The translations under genes and the position numbers were made by a program. Source: a virus. Taken from it: a DNA stretch of 20,115 nt. The stretch spans positions 1-20,115 of the IMG/VR virus record IMGVR_UViG_3300037628_000315. One strand, 5' to 3'. The notes beneath the pieces are model-generated. The model was not told the origin of the DNA. It saw nothing but the letters and a program-made list of their open reading frames with translations, and searched no databases. Of the stretch, positions 7,868 through 14,424 are shown piece by piece. Numbering within the stretch: position 1 is the stretch's first letter; the number at the start of each line of letters is the position of its first letter.

Positions 7868-9167
7868 TATTCCAGAAACGGCAGCAGAGGTTGACGACCG
7901 GGCCAAGGCGGACGTTCAACGCGAGCTTGCCCAGTCTAACCCTTTCTTAAAAAATAGCTGGTTAGGCGCTCTCGTCACTGCCTACAGTAATAGAATTTTT
8001 GATTTTTACATTCAATTAAATATCGCTATTCGAGAGAATTTCCCAGACACCGCAACCGGTGATTTTTTGATTCGCTGGGCGGCCATTTGGGGTAAGCAAA
8101 TAACCCCCGCAACGCAATCTAACGGCAACGTTGTAGCGACTGGTGTTGCTAGTTCAAGCATTCCCAATAATACGATAATGACTGTTGCTGATGTTGGGGA
8201 ATTTATCACTACGTCTCTCGCAACTATTAGCGACCAAAGTTTATCGATAACCGATTTAACAAGATCGGGCACCACCGCAACGGCTTTATTCCCGACTGAT
8301 CACAACTTAGCAAGCGGCGTTACTGTCACGGTGGTCAATGCGAGCAATACAGAATATAACGTCACCGGCATCATCACTGTGGTTTCTGCCACTAGCTTTG
8401 AATATCAAATTACAGGGACACCTCCAGACGAGCTGGGAACGTCCGCCTTTGCTCAATTTACAACCGCGTCTGTTCCGGTAACGTCCGTTGATTTCGGTGA
8501 CGATTTTAATTTAGACGCTGGAACACAATTAACATTACAAAGCCCTATTGCGGGCGTTGACGACATACTGACCGTTGATTTCGGGGCAATTGGTGGCGGC
8601 ACTGGTGACGAATCGGACGACTCTCTACGTGCTCGAATGTTGGATAGAATACAAAACCCAGTGGCCCACTTTAACTCTGCTGATATTATCGAAAAAGCAA
8701 AAGAAGTAGCGGGAGTAACACGGGTTTTTGTGCAAAAGGTTACGCCATCGCTGGGCGAGGTAACAATTTATTTTATGCGAGACAATGACTCTAACCCCAT
8801 TCCGTCGGGTAGCGAGGTGACGACTGTTAAAAATAAAATCCTTGAGATAACGCCAGCTAATACGGGCGATGCCCAGGTTTTTGTATTCGCTCCAACTGGC
8901 GTTGATGTCGATTTCACTTTTACCGCTTTAGACCCAAGCACAGCATCCATGCAATCGTCAATTAATGCAAACCTTAGACAGTTTTTTGATGAGCGTACAG
9001 AAGTTGGCGTAGATATCGAAGAAGACGCGTATAGATCCACCATTTTTAATACTGTGGACACTGAGACCGGCGCGCTAGTTTCATCATTTACGCTGTCGGT
9101 TCCATCGGGTGATATTACCATTGCGTCCGGCGAAATTGGAACATTAGGGGCGGTTGTCTATCCATGA
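7857..9167 (+). CDS. Baseplate J protein (Mu gp47-like) with an inserted beta-domain, 436 aa
   Basis: Baseplate wedge protein of the Baseplate_J family (T4 gp6 / P2 gpJ relatives). The N-terminal helices (residues 1-80) include ARIENFPDTATG-like RENFPDTATGDFLIRWAAIW, and residues 246-268 carry the family signature GGGTGDESDDSLRARMLDRI. The C-terminal domain includes QFFDERTEVGVDIEEDAYRS. Residues about 128-205 are an extra beta-rich segment (HNLASGVTVTVVNASNTEYN, ATSFEYQITGTPP) of the Ig-like module type found in many phage structural proteins. It explains why this protein is longer than Mu gp47. The gene starts at 7857 with a gtGGCGC context (GTG) overlapping gp46, and its stop overlaps the next ATG. 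Confidence 0.92.
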   Translation: MALNIPETAAEVDDRAKADVQRELAQSNPFLKNSWLGALVTAYSNRIFDFYIQLNIAIRENFPDTATGDFLIRWAAIWGKQITPATQSNGNVVATGVASSSIPNNTIMTVADVGEFITTSLATISDQSLSITDLTRSGTTATALFPTDHNLASGVTVTVVNASNTEYNVTGIITVVSATSFEYQITGTPPDELGTSAFAQFTTASVPVTSVDFGDDFNLDAGTQLTLQSPIAGVDDILTVDFGAIGGGTGDESDDSLRARMLDRIQNPVAHFNSADIIEKAKEVAGVTRVFVQKVTPSLGEVTIYFMRDNDSNPIPSGSEVTTVKNKILEITPANTGDAQVFVFAPTGVDVDFTFTALDPSTASMQSSINANLRQFFDERTEVGVDIEEDAYRSTIFNTVDTETGALVSSFTLSVPSGDITIASGEIGTLGAVVYP

Positions 9168-9694
9168 TTTTATTCCAAAAGCGGGACATAGAACGTTATA
9201 CAGACAGCTTGGCGGCATACTTGCCAGGGGGCATACTATTCGCTATTAAGTCTTTCCAAGATAGCAATTTTAGAAAACTGTTACGCGGGCTTGCTGGCGA
9301 GTTATTTAGATCTAACGGGTTATTAATCGAGTATAGCGACGAGATTTTACCCGATACCACGGAGAAATTTCTAGGTGAGTGGGAATCCGCTTTGAAGCTG
9401 TCGCCGGGGCCTGGTTATTCTAGTTCTGATCGTCGGCGTGACATTCTAGTTAGGCTTGCCTCTTCGGGCGTACAATCAAATAAAGATTTTGTGGAATTGG
9501 CCGCTATTTTTGGCGTACCTATAACTATAACGGGCGACACTTACACTATTACAATCGGGGTAAATATACCTCTTGCTGAAACTTTCCCTTTAGAATTCCA
9601 GATAAATTTCGGTAGCGCTGAAATAGAGTTGCTTCGAGGCCTGTTCGAGAACCTAATTCCGGACAATTGCGAGCTGGTAATAATTCAACTTTAA
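9164..9694 (+). CDS. Tail protein gp48 (Mu gp48-like, DUF2313), 176 aa
   Basis: The DUF2313 family lies directly after baseplate J in Mu-type and P2-type tails (position of P2 gpI) and connects the wedge to the tail fibre. Family motifs are DRYTDSLAAYLPGG-like RYTDSLAAYLPGGILFAIKS at residues 10-29, LPDTTEKFLGEWESALKLSP near 63-82 and DRRRDILVRLAS near 91-102. The start ATG at 9164 overlaps the previous stop (ATGA). It is followed after 10 bases by the fibre gene. Confidence 0.9.
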   Translation: MILFQKRDIERYTDSLAAYLPGGILFAIKSFQDSNFRKLLRGLAGELFRSNGLLIEYSDEILPDTTEKFLGEWESALKLSPGPGYSSSDRRRDILVRLASSGVQSNKDFVELAAIFGVPITITGDTYTITIGVNIPLAETFPLEFQINFGSAEIELLRGLFENLIPDNCELVIIQL

Positions 9695-9704
9695 AAGGTG
9701 ATCA

Positions 9705-10961
9705 ATGCAACTACTAAATGACAAAATCGATGGTTCGGGAAGTCCTGAAAATGTGCTAACCGCTGCGGAGTGGAACCAGCTACCCACCGAGATACAAAAT
9801 ATAATCACTACGCTAGGTTTATCGCTATCAAACGGTGATTTAAACCAGTTAGGCAAGGCTTTAGCGGGTTATGTTGCTAACGGTGCGTTTTACACTGACA
9901 GCGGCACAGCCAATGCTTACGTGTTAACCCCGCTAAATGGTAAACAAGCGCCACCAGCGTATACAGACGGCACGCGCGTCGAATTTGTTACGACTAACCC
10001 AAACATAGGGGCTTCAACTGCTAACGCTGCTGGAATTGGCCTTAAAAATATAAAATTACAGGACGGCAGCGACCCGGCAGCAGGAGATATTAACGGCAGA
10101 ACCATACTTAAATTTGATGACGCAAATGATTGGTTTGAGTTAGAGCTAATAGAGACAGTATCGTGGGCGGGGTGGCTTCTTGACAATGCGTTTTATACTG
10201 ATGTGAGCCACGACGTTTCGTCAGAAGACACCGAACCCTCAGGCGTTTTCTTCAAGCCTGACGGCACCAAAATGTACCTGGTCGGAGACAGCAACAACAG
10301 AATTTATCAATACTCTCTTTCGACCGCTTGGGATCTGAGCACCCTAAGCTATGACTCTGTTTCCATTTTGTCGCAGGACACCGCGCCCCAAGGCGTTTTC
10401 TTTAAGCCTGACGGAACCAAAATGTACCTGGCAGGACTAGGCAGCGGCAATATTTATCAATACTCCCTTTCAACCGGTTGGGATTTAAGTACCGCGAGTT
10501 ATGATTCTGTTCTTCTTAATATTACGCCAGACGCCGTTGGAGTAACTGGCATTTTCTTCAAACCTGACGGCGAAAAAATGTATCTGGTCGGATTCACCAA
10601 CGATAATGTTTATCAATACTCCCTTTCAACCGGTTGGGATCTAAGCACAGCGAGCTATGATTCAGTTTTCTTTGATATTTCGTCAGAAGACACCTCCCCC
10701 TCAGGCGTTTTCTTCAAGCCTGACGGAACCAAAATGTATATTAGCGGAGACAGCAACAACAGAATTTTCCAATACACGCTTTCAACCGCTTGGGATCTGA
10801 GCACCCCAAGTTATGACTCCATTAGTCACTATGTTGGCCTGGAGGATACTAGCCCGCAAGGCGTTTTCTTTAAGCCCGACGGCGTAAAAATGTACATGAT
10901 AGGGAGCCTCAACGATAACGTTTATCAATACTCAACAGGCAGACCGTACCAAGGGTCCTAA
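9705..10961 (+). CDS. Tail fibre / receptor-binding protein with C-terminal five-repeat beta-propeller, 418 aa
   Basis: The start ATG at 9705 follows AAAAGGTGATC. Residues 1-55 (MQLLNDKIDGSGSPENVLTA, then QLPTEIQNIITTLG) are typical of fibre proteins that attach to the baseplate, and residues 60-150 form a second beta-rich module. Residues 167-418 are five tandem repeats of 50-52 residues with GVFFKPDGTKMYLVG, YQYSLSTAWDLSTLSYDS and similar. The last repeat lacks its final strand, and a matching strand (WLLDNAFYTD, residues 157-166) stands before the first repeat, as in a closed propeller. Host recognition is inferred from position. No fibre-assembly chaperone gene follows; the endolysin comes next. 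Confidence 0.85.
   Translation: MQLLNDKIDGSGSPENVLTAAEWNQLPTEIQNIITTLGLSLSNGDLNQLGKALAGYVANGAFYTDSGTANAYVLTPLNGKQAPPAYTDGTRVEFVTTNPNIGASTANAAGIGLKNIKLQDGSDPAAGDINGRTILKFDDANDWFELELIETVSWAGWLLDNAFYTDVSHDVSSEDTEPSGVFFKPDGTKMYLVGDSNNRIYQYSLSTAWDLSTLSYDSVSILSQDTAPQGVFFKPDGTKMYLAGLGSGNIYQYSLSTGWDLSTASYDSVLLNITPDAVGVTGIFFKPDGEKMYLVGFTNDNVYQYSLSTGWDLSTASYDSVFFDISSEDTSPSGVFFKPDGTKMYISGDSNNRIFQYTLSTAWDLSTPSYDSISHYVGLEDTSPQGVFFKPDGVKMYMIGSLNDNVYQYSTGRPYQGS
10203..10958 (+). repeat. Five tandem in-frame repeats of about 156 bases in the fibre gene
   Basis: Units begin at 10203, 10359, 10509, 10665 and 10821 (52, 50, 52, 52 and 46 codons). The core GGCGTTTTCTTCAAGCCTGA and the codons for GTKMYL are conserved at DNA level, so unit gain or loss by recombination is plausible. 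Confidence 0.95.
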
Positions 10962-10964
10962 TTC

Positions 10965-11510
10965 ATGACACTAAAAACAGACCTAATAAACGCGGTAATA
11001 GACATTGAGGGCGGCTATGTGAACGATCCCGATGATAGTGGTGGCGAAACTAACTACGGCATAACCTCGACCGCTGCGAAAGAGCACGGCTATACCGGCT
11101 CAATCGGGGCAATGCCGCTGTCTGTTGCTGTTGATATTTACGAAGAAATGTATTGGCATGCAATACACGGTGATTCGATTGTAGAAATGTCGCAAATAGT
11201 AGCCGCTGAAGTTTTTGATACGGCGGTTAACACAGGGGTTCACAGGGCATCGATATTTTTGCAAAGGGCGCTGAACGTTCTTAACGACCGTGAGCGGCTT
11301 TATCCGGACATTAAAACAGACGGCGCTATTGGTCCTAATACTATCAATGCGCTGCGGTGTTACGTTAGGCGACGTGATGCGGCTGTTATGGTAACTGTTC
11401 TCAACGCAATGCAGGGCGCGTTTTATGTAGAGCTTGCGGAACAGCGAGAAAAAGACGAAAAATTTCTTTATGGTTGGATTAAAAACAGAGTGGAGGTAAC
11501 AAATGATTAA
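10965..11510 (+). CDS. Endolysin, glycoside hydrolase family 108 with PG_binding_3 domain, 181 aa
   Basis: Muralytic enzyme that cuts peptidoglycan at the end of infection. Residues 1-90 are the GH108 domain: the EGGY motif at 15-18 holds the predicted catalytic glutamate (E15), followed by VNDPDDSGGETNYGIT. Residues about 95-175 form the C-terminal peptidoglycan-binding domain (GAIGPNTINALR). There is no signal peptide or N-terminal anchor, so export needs a holin from the genes just downstream. The length is normal for the family. The stop overlaps the start of the next small gene. Confidence 0.93.
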   Translation: MTLKTDLINAVIDIEGGYVNDPDDSGGETNYGITSTAAKEHGYTGSIGAMPLSVAVDIYEEMYWHAIHGDSIVEMSQIVAAEVFDTAVNTGVHRASIFLQRALNVLNDRERLYPDIKTDGAIGPNTINALRCYVRRRDAAVMVTVLNAMQGAFYVELAEQREKDEKFLYGWIKNRVEVTND

Positions 11511-11622
11511 AACGAATGCAGGCGGACGAGGAACACAGCGACCGAGAACAACTAGCCCGAAAAGGCCTAAACCAGCCGCAGGAGGGCGGGGGAAGTCCCG
11601 CGTTAAAAAGCCGGCTAAATGA
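11503..11622 (+). CDS. Very basic 39-residue protein of unknown function in the lysis cassette
   Basis: ATG 11503 is preceded by GGAGG (in GTGGAGGTAACAAATG) and overlaps the endolysin stop. The TGA at 11620-11622 overlaps the ATG of the next gene (ATGA). The product is almost entirely lysine, arginine, proline, glycine and serine/threonine (TQRPRTTSPKRPKPAAGGRG) and carries roughly 14 positive charges with no acidic residue. It has no membrane segment and is predicted to be disordered. The strong ribosome binding site and coupling on both sides support a real gene; the function is unknown. Confidence 0.7.
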   Translation: MIKTNAGGRGTQRPRTTSPKRPKPAAGGRGKSRVKKPAK

Positions 11623-12089
11623 TAATTTCTGCTTTAATGACGCTCATTGCGGCATCATGTTTAGTTCAACCGAACGCGCCGCGCTTATTCGCGGCGCTAG
11701 TGTTTGGGGGAATGACTGTTGCCCATGATTTAGCGTTTGCTGGATGCAGTGGAATTGAGTATTACGGAAGTGCCGCGCTGGCGGATCTTGCTATTATGAT
11801 CTTCATAAGCGGCATATCTCCCACACCAAGGATGGTTATTAACCTGCAATGGGTCTGTATTGCGTCGATTGTCACAAACATAATGGGTTGGGTGATGTGG
11901 TTAACATATTTATCCCCGGTAGCATATAATTACGCGTATGTCTTGTTATACATAATCGCGTTTGTAGTGCTGACGAAAAAGGATAATAGTGATGTGGGAG
12001 GATTTACACTGGATGGCTGGATGTCTTGTTTTCGCGTCAATATTTTTACAGGCGCTCTCAATTCTCACGGGAGTAATGACAAGGCATGA
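11619..12089 (+). CDS. Polytopic membrane protein, candidate holin or antiholin, 156 aa
   Basis: Hydrophobic segments lie at about residues 3-16, 23-41, 52-67, 77-98 and 103-119, giving four to five possible membrane helices. Residues 120-156 are hydrophilic. I do not recognise a family. Location directly after the endolysin suggests a lysis role. The ATG overlaps the previous stop (ATGA), and the stop overlaps the ATG of the 93-residue membrane protein (ATGA at 12086-12089). A third frame (11992-12168) with its own membrane helix overlaps the last 32 codons, exactly where the hydrophobic part of this protein ends. Confidence 0.72.
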   Translation: MIISALMTLIAASCLVQPNAPRLFAALVFGGMTVAHDLAFAGCSGIEYYGSAALADLAIMIFISGISPTPRMVINLQWVCIASIVTNIMGWVMWLTYLSPVAYNYAYVLLYIIAFVVLTKKDNSDVGGFTLDGWMSCFRVNIFTGALNSHGSNDKA

Positions 12090-12168
12090 GCGTGAGAGAA
12101 TTGGTAACAGATCCAAGAATAGCGGCGGCGGTGGCATCAGGGACAGTCGGGACCGGGACAATAATTGA
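11992..12168 (+). CDS. Small single-span membrane protein, 58 aa, overlapping two lysis genes
   Basis: ATG 11992 is preceded by AAAGGATAATAGTG, a good ribosome binding site. The product begins WEDLHWMAGCLVFASIFLQA, then LSILTGVM, forming one membrane helix at about residues 8-29. A charged, arginine- and glycine-rich tail follows (TRHERERIGNRSKNSGGGG). It overlaps the end of the 156-residue protein and 83 bases of the next gene, so all three forward frames are used near 12086-12089. The N-out/charged-tail layout would suit a small holin, antiholin or spanin-like lysis protein. I cannot assign it to a family, and existence as a gene is inferred from the start site and composition. Confidence 0.5.
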   Translation: MWEDLHWMAGCLVFASIFLQALSILTGVMTRHERERIGNRSKNSGGGGIRDSRDRDNN

Positions 12169-12367
12169 TTTTATCCCCGATGGCATCGGAAAAATAGCGA
12201 CCGTTATAGGAATAGTTTTGTCTCTGTTGCTCATCCGTGTTCACTACGTCAATTTGCAAAAATCTAGGCTTGAACTCGAAATAATGAAACGGAAAGAAGA
12301 GGAGCGGCTCGAAGCGGCGACGGCACGCAAAACAGACGGTATGCCACTTCGCCGGGGTGATGATTAG
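12086..12367 (+). CDS. Candidate holin: membrane protein with cytoplasmic charged helix, 93 aa
   Basis: Residues 10-29 form a glycine/alanine-rich amphipathic or hydrophobic helix (RIAAAVASGTVGTGTIIDFI). Residues 35-54 form a clear membrane helix (GKIATVIGIVLSLLLIRVHY). Residues 57-83 are a charged coiled helix (KSRLELEIMKRKEEERLEAA). This pattern and the place at the end of the lysis cassette fit phage holin-like proteins of the GH108-associated type. Translation is coupled to the 156-residue gene by ATGA. The gene is the last one on the + strand before the convergent leftward operon. Confidence 0.65.
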   Translation: MSVRELVTDPRIAAAVASGTVGTGTIIDFIPDGIGKIATVIGIVLSLLLIRVHYVNLQKSRLELEIMKRKEEERLEAATARKTDGMPLRRGDD

Positions 12368-12381
12368 ATTTTTATCTGATC
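12362..12381. terminator. Weak AT-rich hairpin between convergent operons
   Basis: GATTAGAT (12362-12369) pairs with ATCTGATC (12374-12381) around a TTTT loop with one G-U pair. It lies between the end of the lysis genes and the end of the leftward operon. It is AT-rich and no long T-tract follows on either strand, so a terminator function is uncertain. Confidence 0.3.
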
Positions 12382-12398
12382 GTTAATAATAAGTTCAT
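12372..12398 (-). other. Eight-codon vestigial reading frame with intact ribosome binding site
   Basis: On the minus strand GGAG lies six bases before ATG 12398-12396, which opens MNLLLTIR and then TAA. The layout copies the stop/start junctions of the genes before it in the operon, suggesting that a downstream gene was lost here. Confidence 0.35.
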
Positions 12399-12399
12399 T

Positions 12400-12693
12400 T
12401 TATTCTCCTTCGGGTTGCTGTATCATTCCGCCTAAAATAGCTGCTCTAGCCTCTATTTTCCTCTCTCTAAGAGAGTTAACGTGATCAATTCTTTTCTTCG
12501 ATATAGCCCCTGGATGAAAAATAATACCCATAGGATCGTCTCTGTAGTCCCACACTGCATCAAGGGTTTCCACTCCGTCATCATCTATACTGACAGATAA
12601 AGCAAGGCCGAGAGGGTGGAAAAACATTCGGTTAGCTTCCTGCAAAAATCCCTCAGCTCTGAAATCTTTAATGCTCATTGTTTTAATTGTCAT
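12400..12693 (-). CDS. Conserved phage protein of unknown function, 97 aa
   Basis: The protein contains FLQEANRMFFHPLGLALSV (residues 16-34) and AVWDYRDDPMGIIFHPGAI (residues 46-64). I recognise these as a conserved pattern of small phage early proteins without known function. It is soluble with no membrane segment. It is the last full gene of the leftward operon. The start ATG shares one base with the upstream stop (TAATG), and the GGAGGG ribosome binding site lies inside the last codons of the upstream gene. The C-terminus is EGE. Confidence 0.8.
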   Translation of the reverse strand: MTIKTMSIKDFRAEGFLQEANRMFFHPLGLALSVSIDDDGVETLDAVWDYRDDPMGIIFHPGAISKKRIDHVNSLRERKIEARAAILGGMIQQPEGE

Positions 12694-12908
12694 TATTCAC
12701 CCTCCTGATAGTTTTTAGTCCGGCAATAAAAATCTATCGCTACCCATATCGCTACCCATGAAGCAATCCATTTTACGTGGCCTCTCTCTTTTAAAAGTAT
12801 CCCGCCACAATCGGCAGCAAGCAAGATAACTAAAGAAACTAGAGTTGCTGGAATAAGTCTTATGATTGTTGACAGAAAAAACCTTCCGGCGATTCTTAAA
12901 AACTGCAT
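12693..12908 (-). CDS. Small membrane protein, 71 aa, unknown function
   Basis: Two hydrophobic segments are visible: residues about 12-34 (STIIRLIPATLVSLVILLAA) and 46-62 (WIASWVAIWVAIDFYC). The C-terminus RTKNYQEGE is charged. It starts at ATG 12908, sharing one base with the upstream stop (GAATAATG), and ends with EGE, whose codons GAGGGTGAA supply the ribosome binding site for the next gene. No family is recognised; an envelope-located host-takeover or exclusion role is possible but unsupported. Confidence 0.65.
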   Translation of the reverse strand: MQFLRIAGRFFLSTIIRLIPATLVSLVILLAADCGGILLKERGHVKWIASWVAIWVAIDFYCRTKNYQEGE

Positions 12909-13153
12909 TATTCACTCTCCTTTGTGGCGCTGTAATTACACGTAACGCCAACCATTCCAGAATACATTCCGCCAAGAATAATCGTACACGGAGTGCCGTC
13001 TTTCAATATGAGCGGCTTTTCTCCGTATTTCGGGCGCTCAACTGTAACGCTTCGAACGTTTTTGAAACGATCAGAAGTAAAAATTATATTTAAAGCAGCC
13101 ACCATCACAAATAAAAAGAACAAGGGAATAAGTAGGTTATTTATATGTGTCAT
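12908..13153 (-). CDS. Membrane-anchored small protein, 81 aa, unknown function
   Basis: An N-terminal hydrophobic helix (residues 6-27, NLLIPLFFLFVMVAALNIIF) is followed by a polar domain of about 54 residues with two cysteines (C56 and C72). The stop/start junctions on both sides are TAATG overlaps. The polar domain would sit in the periplasm or cytoplasm depending on orientation, which cannot be decided from the sequence. No family is recognised. Confidence 0.65.
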   Translation of the reverse strand: MTHINNLLIPLFFLFVMVAALNIIFTSDRFKNVRSVTVERPKYGEKPLILKDGTPCTIILGGMYSGMVGVTCNYSATKESE

Positions 13154-13584
13154 TATTCACCCTCCGCTAGTTCGTACCATTCGGGTTTAGGTACAACTTC
13201 ATCGTGAAAGAAAACCGATATCCTAGCCTCAAAAAACCCTCTACCCTCTTCGCTCTGCACAATTGGTGATCCTGATTTACTTACTCCAATCAATCGGCAC
13301 ACCGCACCGTCAACAACAAGTCGAACATGTAGCCCGTCATTCTCGACTACTTTTTTCCAGTTTATTTGGGTTTCAGCGATTTCGTATTTTTCGGGTTGCA
13401 TCATAAAGTTGGGTGACTGTGCCAAACGACCCTTACACCGGATTTGCGAACCCTCGGAATACGCCTTTATCATTTCCCAGTTCTCGACCCACATATACAA
13501 TTCATGTTTGGCAGACATGTGGCCAAGTTTTTCAATGTTGTCTTTGCCCATCGAAATAAGGTGTGATGCTTCTTCTCTGTTCAT
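13153..13584 (-). CDS. Hypothetical phage early protein, 143 aa
   Basis: A soluble protein with an alpha-helical N-terminal half (REEASHLISMGKDNIEKLGH) and a beta-rich C-terminal half ending PKPEWYELAEGE. It starts at ATG 13584, overlapping the upstream stop by four bases (ATGA), with GGAGAAC as ribosome binding site inside the upstream coding sequence. The last codons GAGGGTGAATAATG form the start signal of the next gene. No family is recognised. The C-terminal phrase PEWYEL resembles the PEWFKL of the 118-residue rightward protein at 18243-18599, which is too short a match to imply homology. Confidence 0.65.
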   Translation of the reverse strand: MNREEASHLISMGKDNIEKLGHMSAKHELYMWVENWEMIKAYSEGSQIRCKGRLAQSPNFMMQPEKYEIAETQINWKKVVENDGLHVRLVVDGAVCRLIGVSKSGSPIVQSEEGRGFFEARISVFFHDEVVPKPEWYELAEGE

Positions 13585-13826
13585 AAGTGTTCTCCGTTTT
13601 TTGAGTAGACTAATTCATGATCCGCGTCATTTCTGCTATAGGGATACCTTTTGATGTTATCCGCACAACTAATCAACTCGAACTCGTAAAGCGCCCATTG
13701 GTGATACTTGTCAAAATCGCTCCCTGCGAATGCGTCAACCTGGCGCTTGCCTTCTTCTACGTCGTCACCGATCCAGAAAACCCCGTGGCCATAGATTCCG
13801 TTTTTTTGTACAAAATACGTTGCCAT
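13581..13826 (-). CDS. Hypothetical phage early protein, 81 aa
   Basis: Starts at ATG 13826 after AGAGGAGCGCTAAGC on the minus strand, a strong ribosome binding site. The sequence is rich in aromatic and acidic residues (MATYFVQKNGIYGHGVFWIG; HQWALYEFELISCADNIKRY). No motif is recognised. Its stop overlaps the start of the next gene, placing it firmly within the leftward operon. Confidence 0.65.
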   Translation of the reverse strand: MATYFVQKNGIYGHGVFWIGDDVEEGKRQVDAFAGSDFDKYHQWALYEFELISCADNIKRYPYSRNDADHELVYSKNGEHL

Positions 13827-13848
13827 TGCTTAGCGCTCCTCTTCTTTA

Positions 13849-14118
13849 TTAATAATCCCACTCTGTAGTTATCAATTCACAGCCCTGTGATTCTAGCCAG
13901 GGCTTAAGCTTTGTTGTAAAGCAGTCTAGGCACATATCCACCCCCTCTAACTCACCTCTCCCGCACTCCGGGTAGACTGAGCCTGTTTTACATTGAACGG
14001 TAACTTCATCAACAGAAAACGAACCTCGTTTAATAGCTGTATTACAGAGATCGCAAATTGTTTTTTCCAGCACTTGCCTGGTTTTTGCGGGTACATCAAC
14101 GGTTTTATATTGCTTCAT
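13849..14118 (-). CDS. Small zinc-binding-like phage protein, 89 aa
   Basis: Cysteines occur as CDLC (C22, C25), C43, C52 in PECG, and CLDC (C63, C66), the pattern of a treble-clef or zinc-ribbon domain, with C80 as an extra. The end of the domain, DMCLDCFTTKLKPWLESQGC, is seen in small phage and bacterial proteins of unknown function. It starts at ATG 14118 after AAGGTCGG on the minus strand. Metal binding is inferred from the spacing. DNA or protein binding is possible. Confidence 0.7.
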   Translation of the reverse strand: MKQYKTVDVPAKTRQVLEKTICDLCNTAIKRGSFSVDEVTVQCKTGSVYPECGRGELEGVDMCLDCFTTKLKPWLESQGCELITTEWDY

Positions 14119-14132
14119 TTTTCCGACCTTGT

Positions 14133-14357
14133 TTAATATTGGATTTCTACAGCTGGCTTTTTGCCCTTGTAGCTTCTCATTACCGCATTCAACGACACGT
14201 CAAAAAATATCTTATTGTTTCTCTCGCCGTAGGAGACTTCGCCTAGATCTTTTTCCGCTCTCAAGATGTTTAAGATTTCGTTAGTAATATAGATTCTTTT
14301 CATGCCGTTCTTTTTCCACTCGTTACCGCCAAGCTCTATTAGTTTTGAAGATTTCAT
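14133..14357 (-). CDS. Hypothetical phage early protein, 74 aa; first gene after a minus-strand promoter
   Basis: A basic protein starting KSSKLIELGGNEWKKNGMKR, a pattern (LxxLGGxEWxKxGxxR) that I associate with small phage proteins of unknown function. It starts at ATG 14357 with no strong Shine-Dalgarno (AACGAGACATATT). It is the first gene behind the promoter at 14396-14424, so it and the genes to 12400 may be expressed separately from the upstream half of the operon. Confidence 0.68.
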   Translation of the reverse strand: MKSSKLIELGGNEWKKNGMKRIYITNEILNILRAEKDLGEVSYGERNNKIFFDVSLNAVMRSYKGKKPAVEIQY

Positions 14358-14395
14358 AATATGTCTCGTTTAAGTTAATCTTTAAGCTTGTGGTA

Positions 14396-14424
14396 ATAAT
14401 AGCAAGGGTTAGATCTAACGTCAA
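14396..14424 (-). promoter_or_regulatory. Sigma70-type promoter with palindromic operator in the spacer
   Basis: On the minus strand TTGACG (14424-14419) is followed after exactly 17 bases by TATTAT (14401-14396). The spacer contains the perfect 12-base palindrome GTTAGATCTAAC (14408-14419). The expected transcript starts near 14389 and reads the gene at 14133-14357 and onward. Confidence 0.72.

Noticed and set aside
10203-10958. CRISPR-like or diversity-generating repeat array
   Set aside because: The repeats are contiguous, in frame and encode protein; there are no spacers, and no reverse transcriptase or template repeat is present in the window.
11516-11728. 70-residue plus-strand reading frame in the lysis region
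   Set aside because: It competes with the 39-residue and 156-residue genes, which have coupled starts and ribosome binding sites; this one has neither.
12866-13190. Plus-strand reading frames opposite the small membrane genes
   Set aside because: The minus-strand genes have linked TAATG junctions and ribosome binding sites; the plus frames have none.
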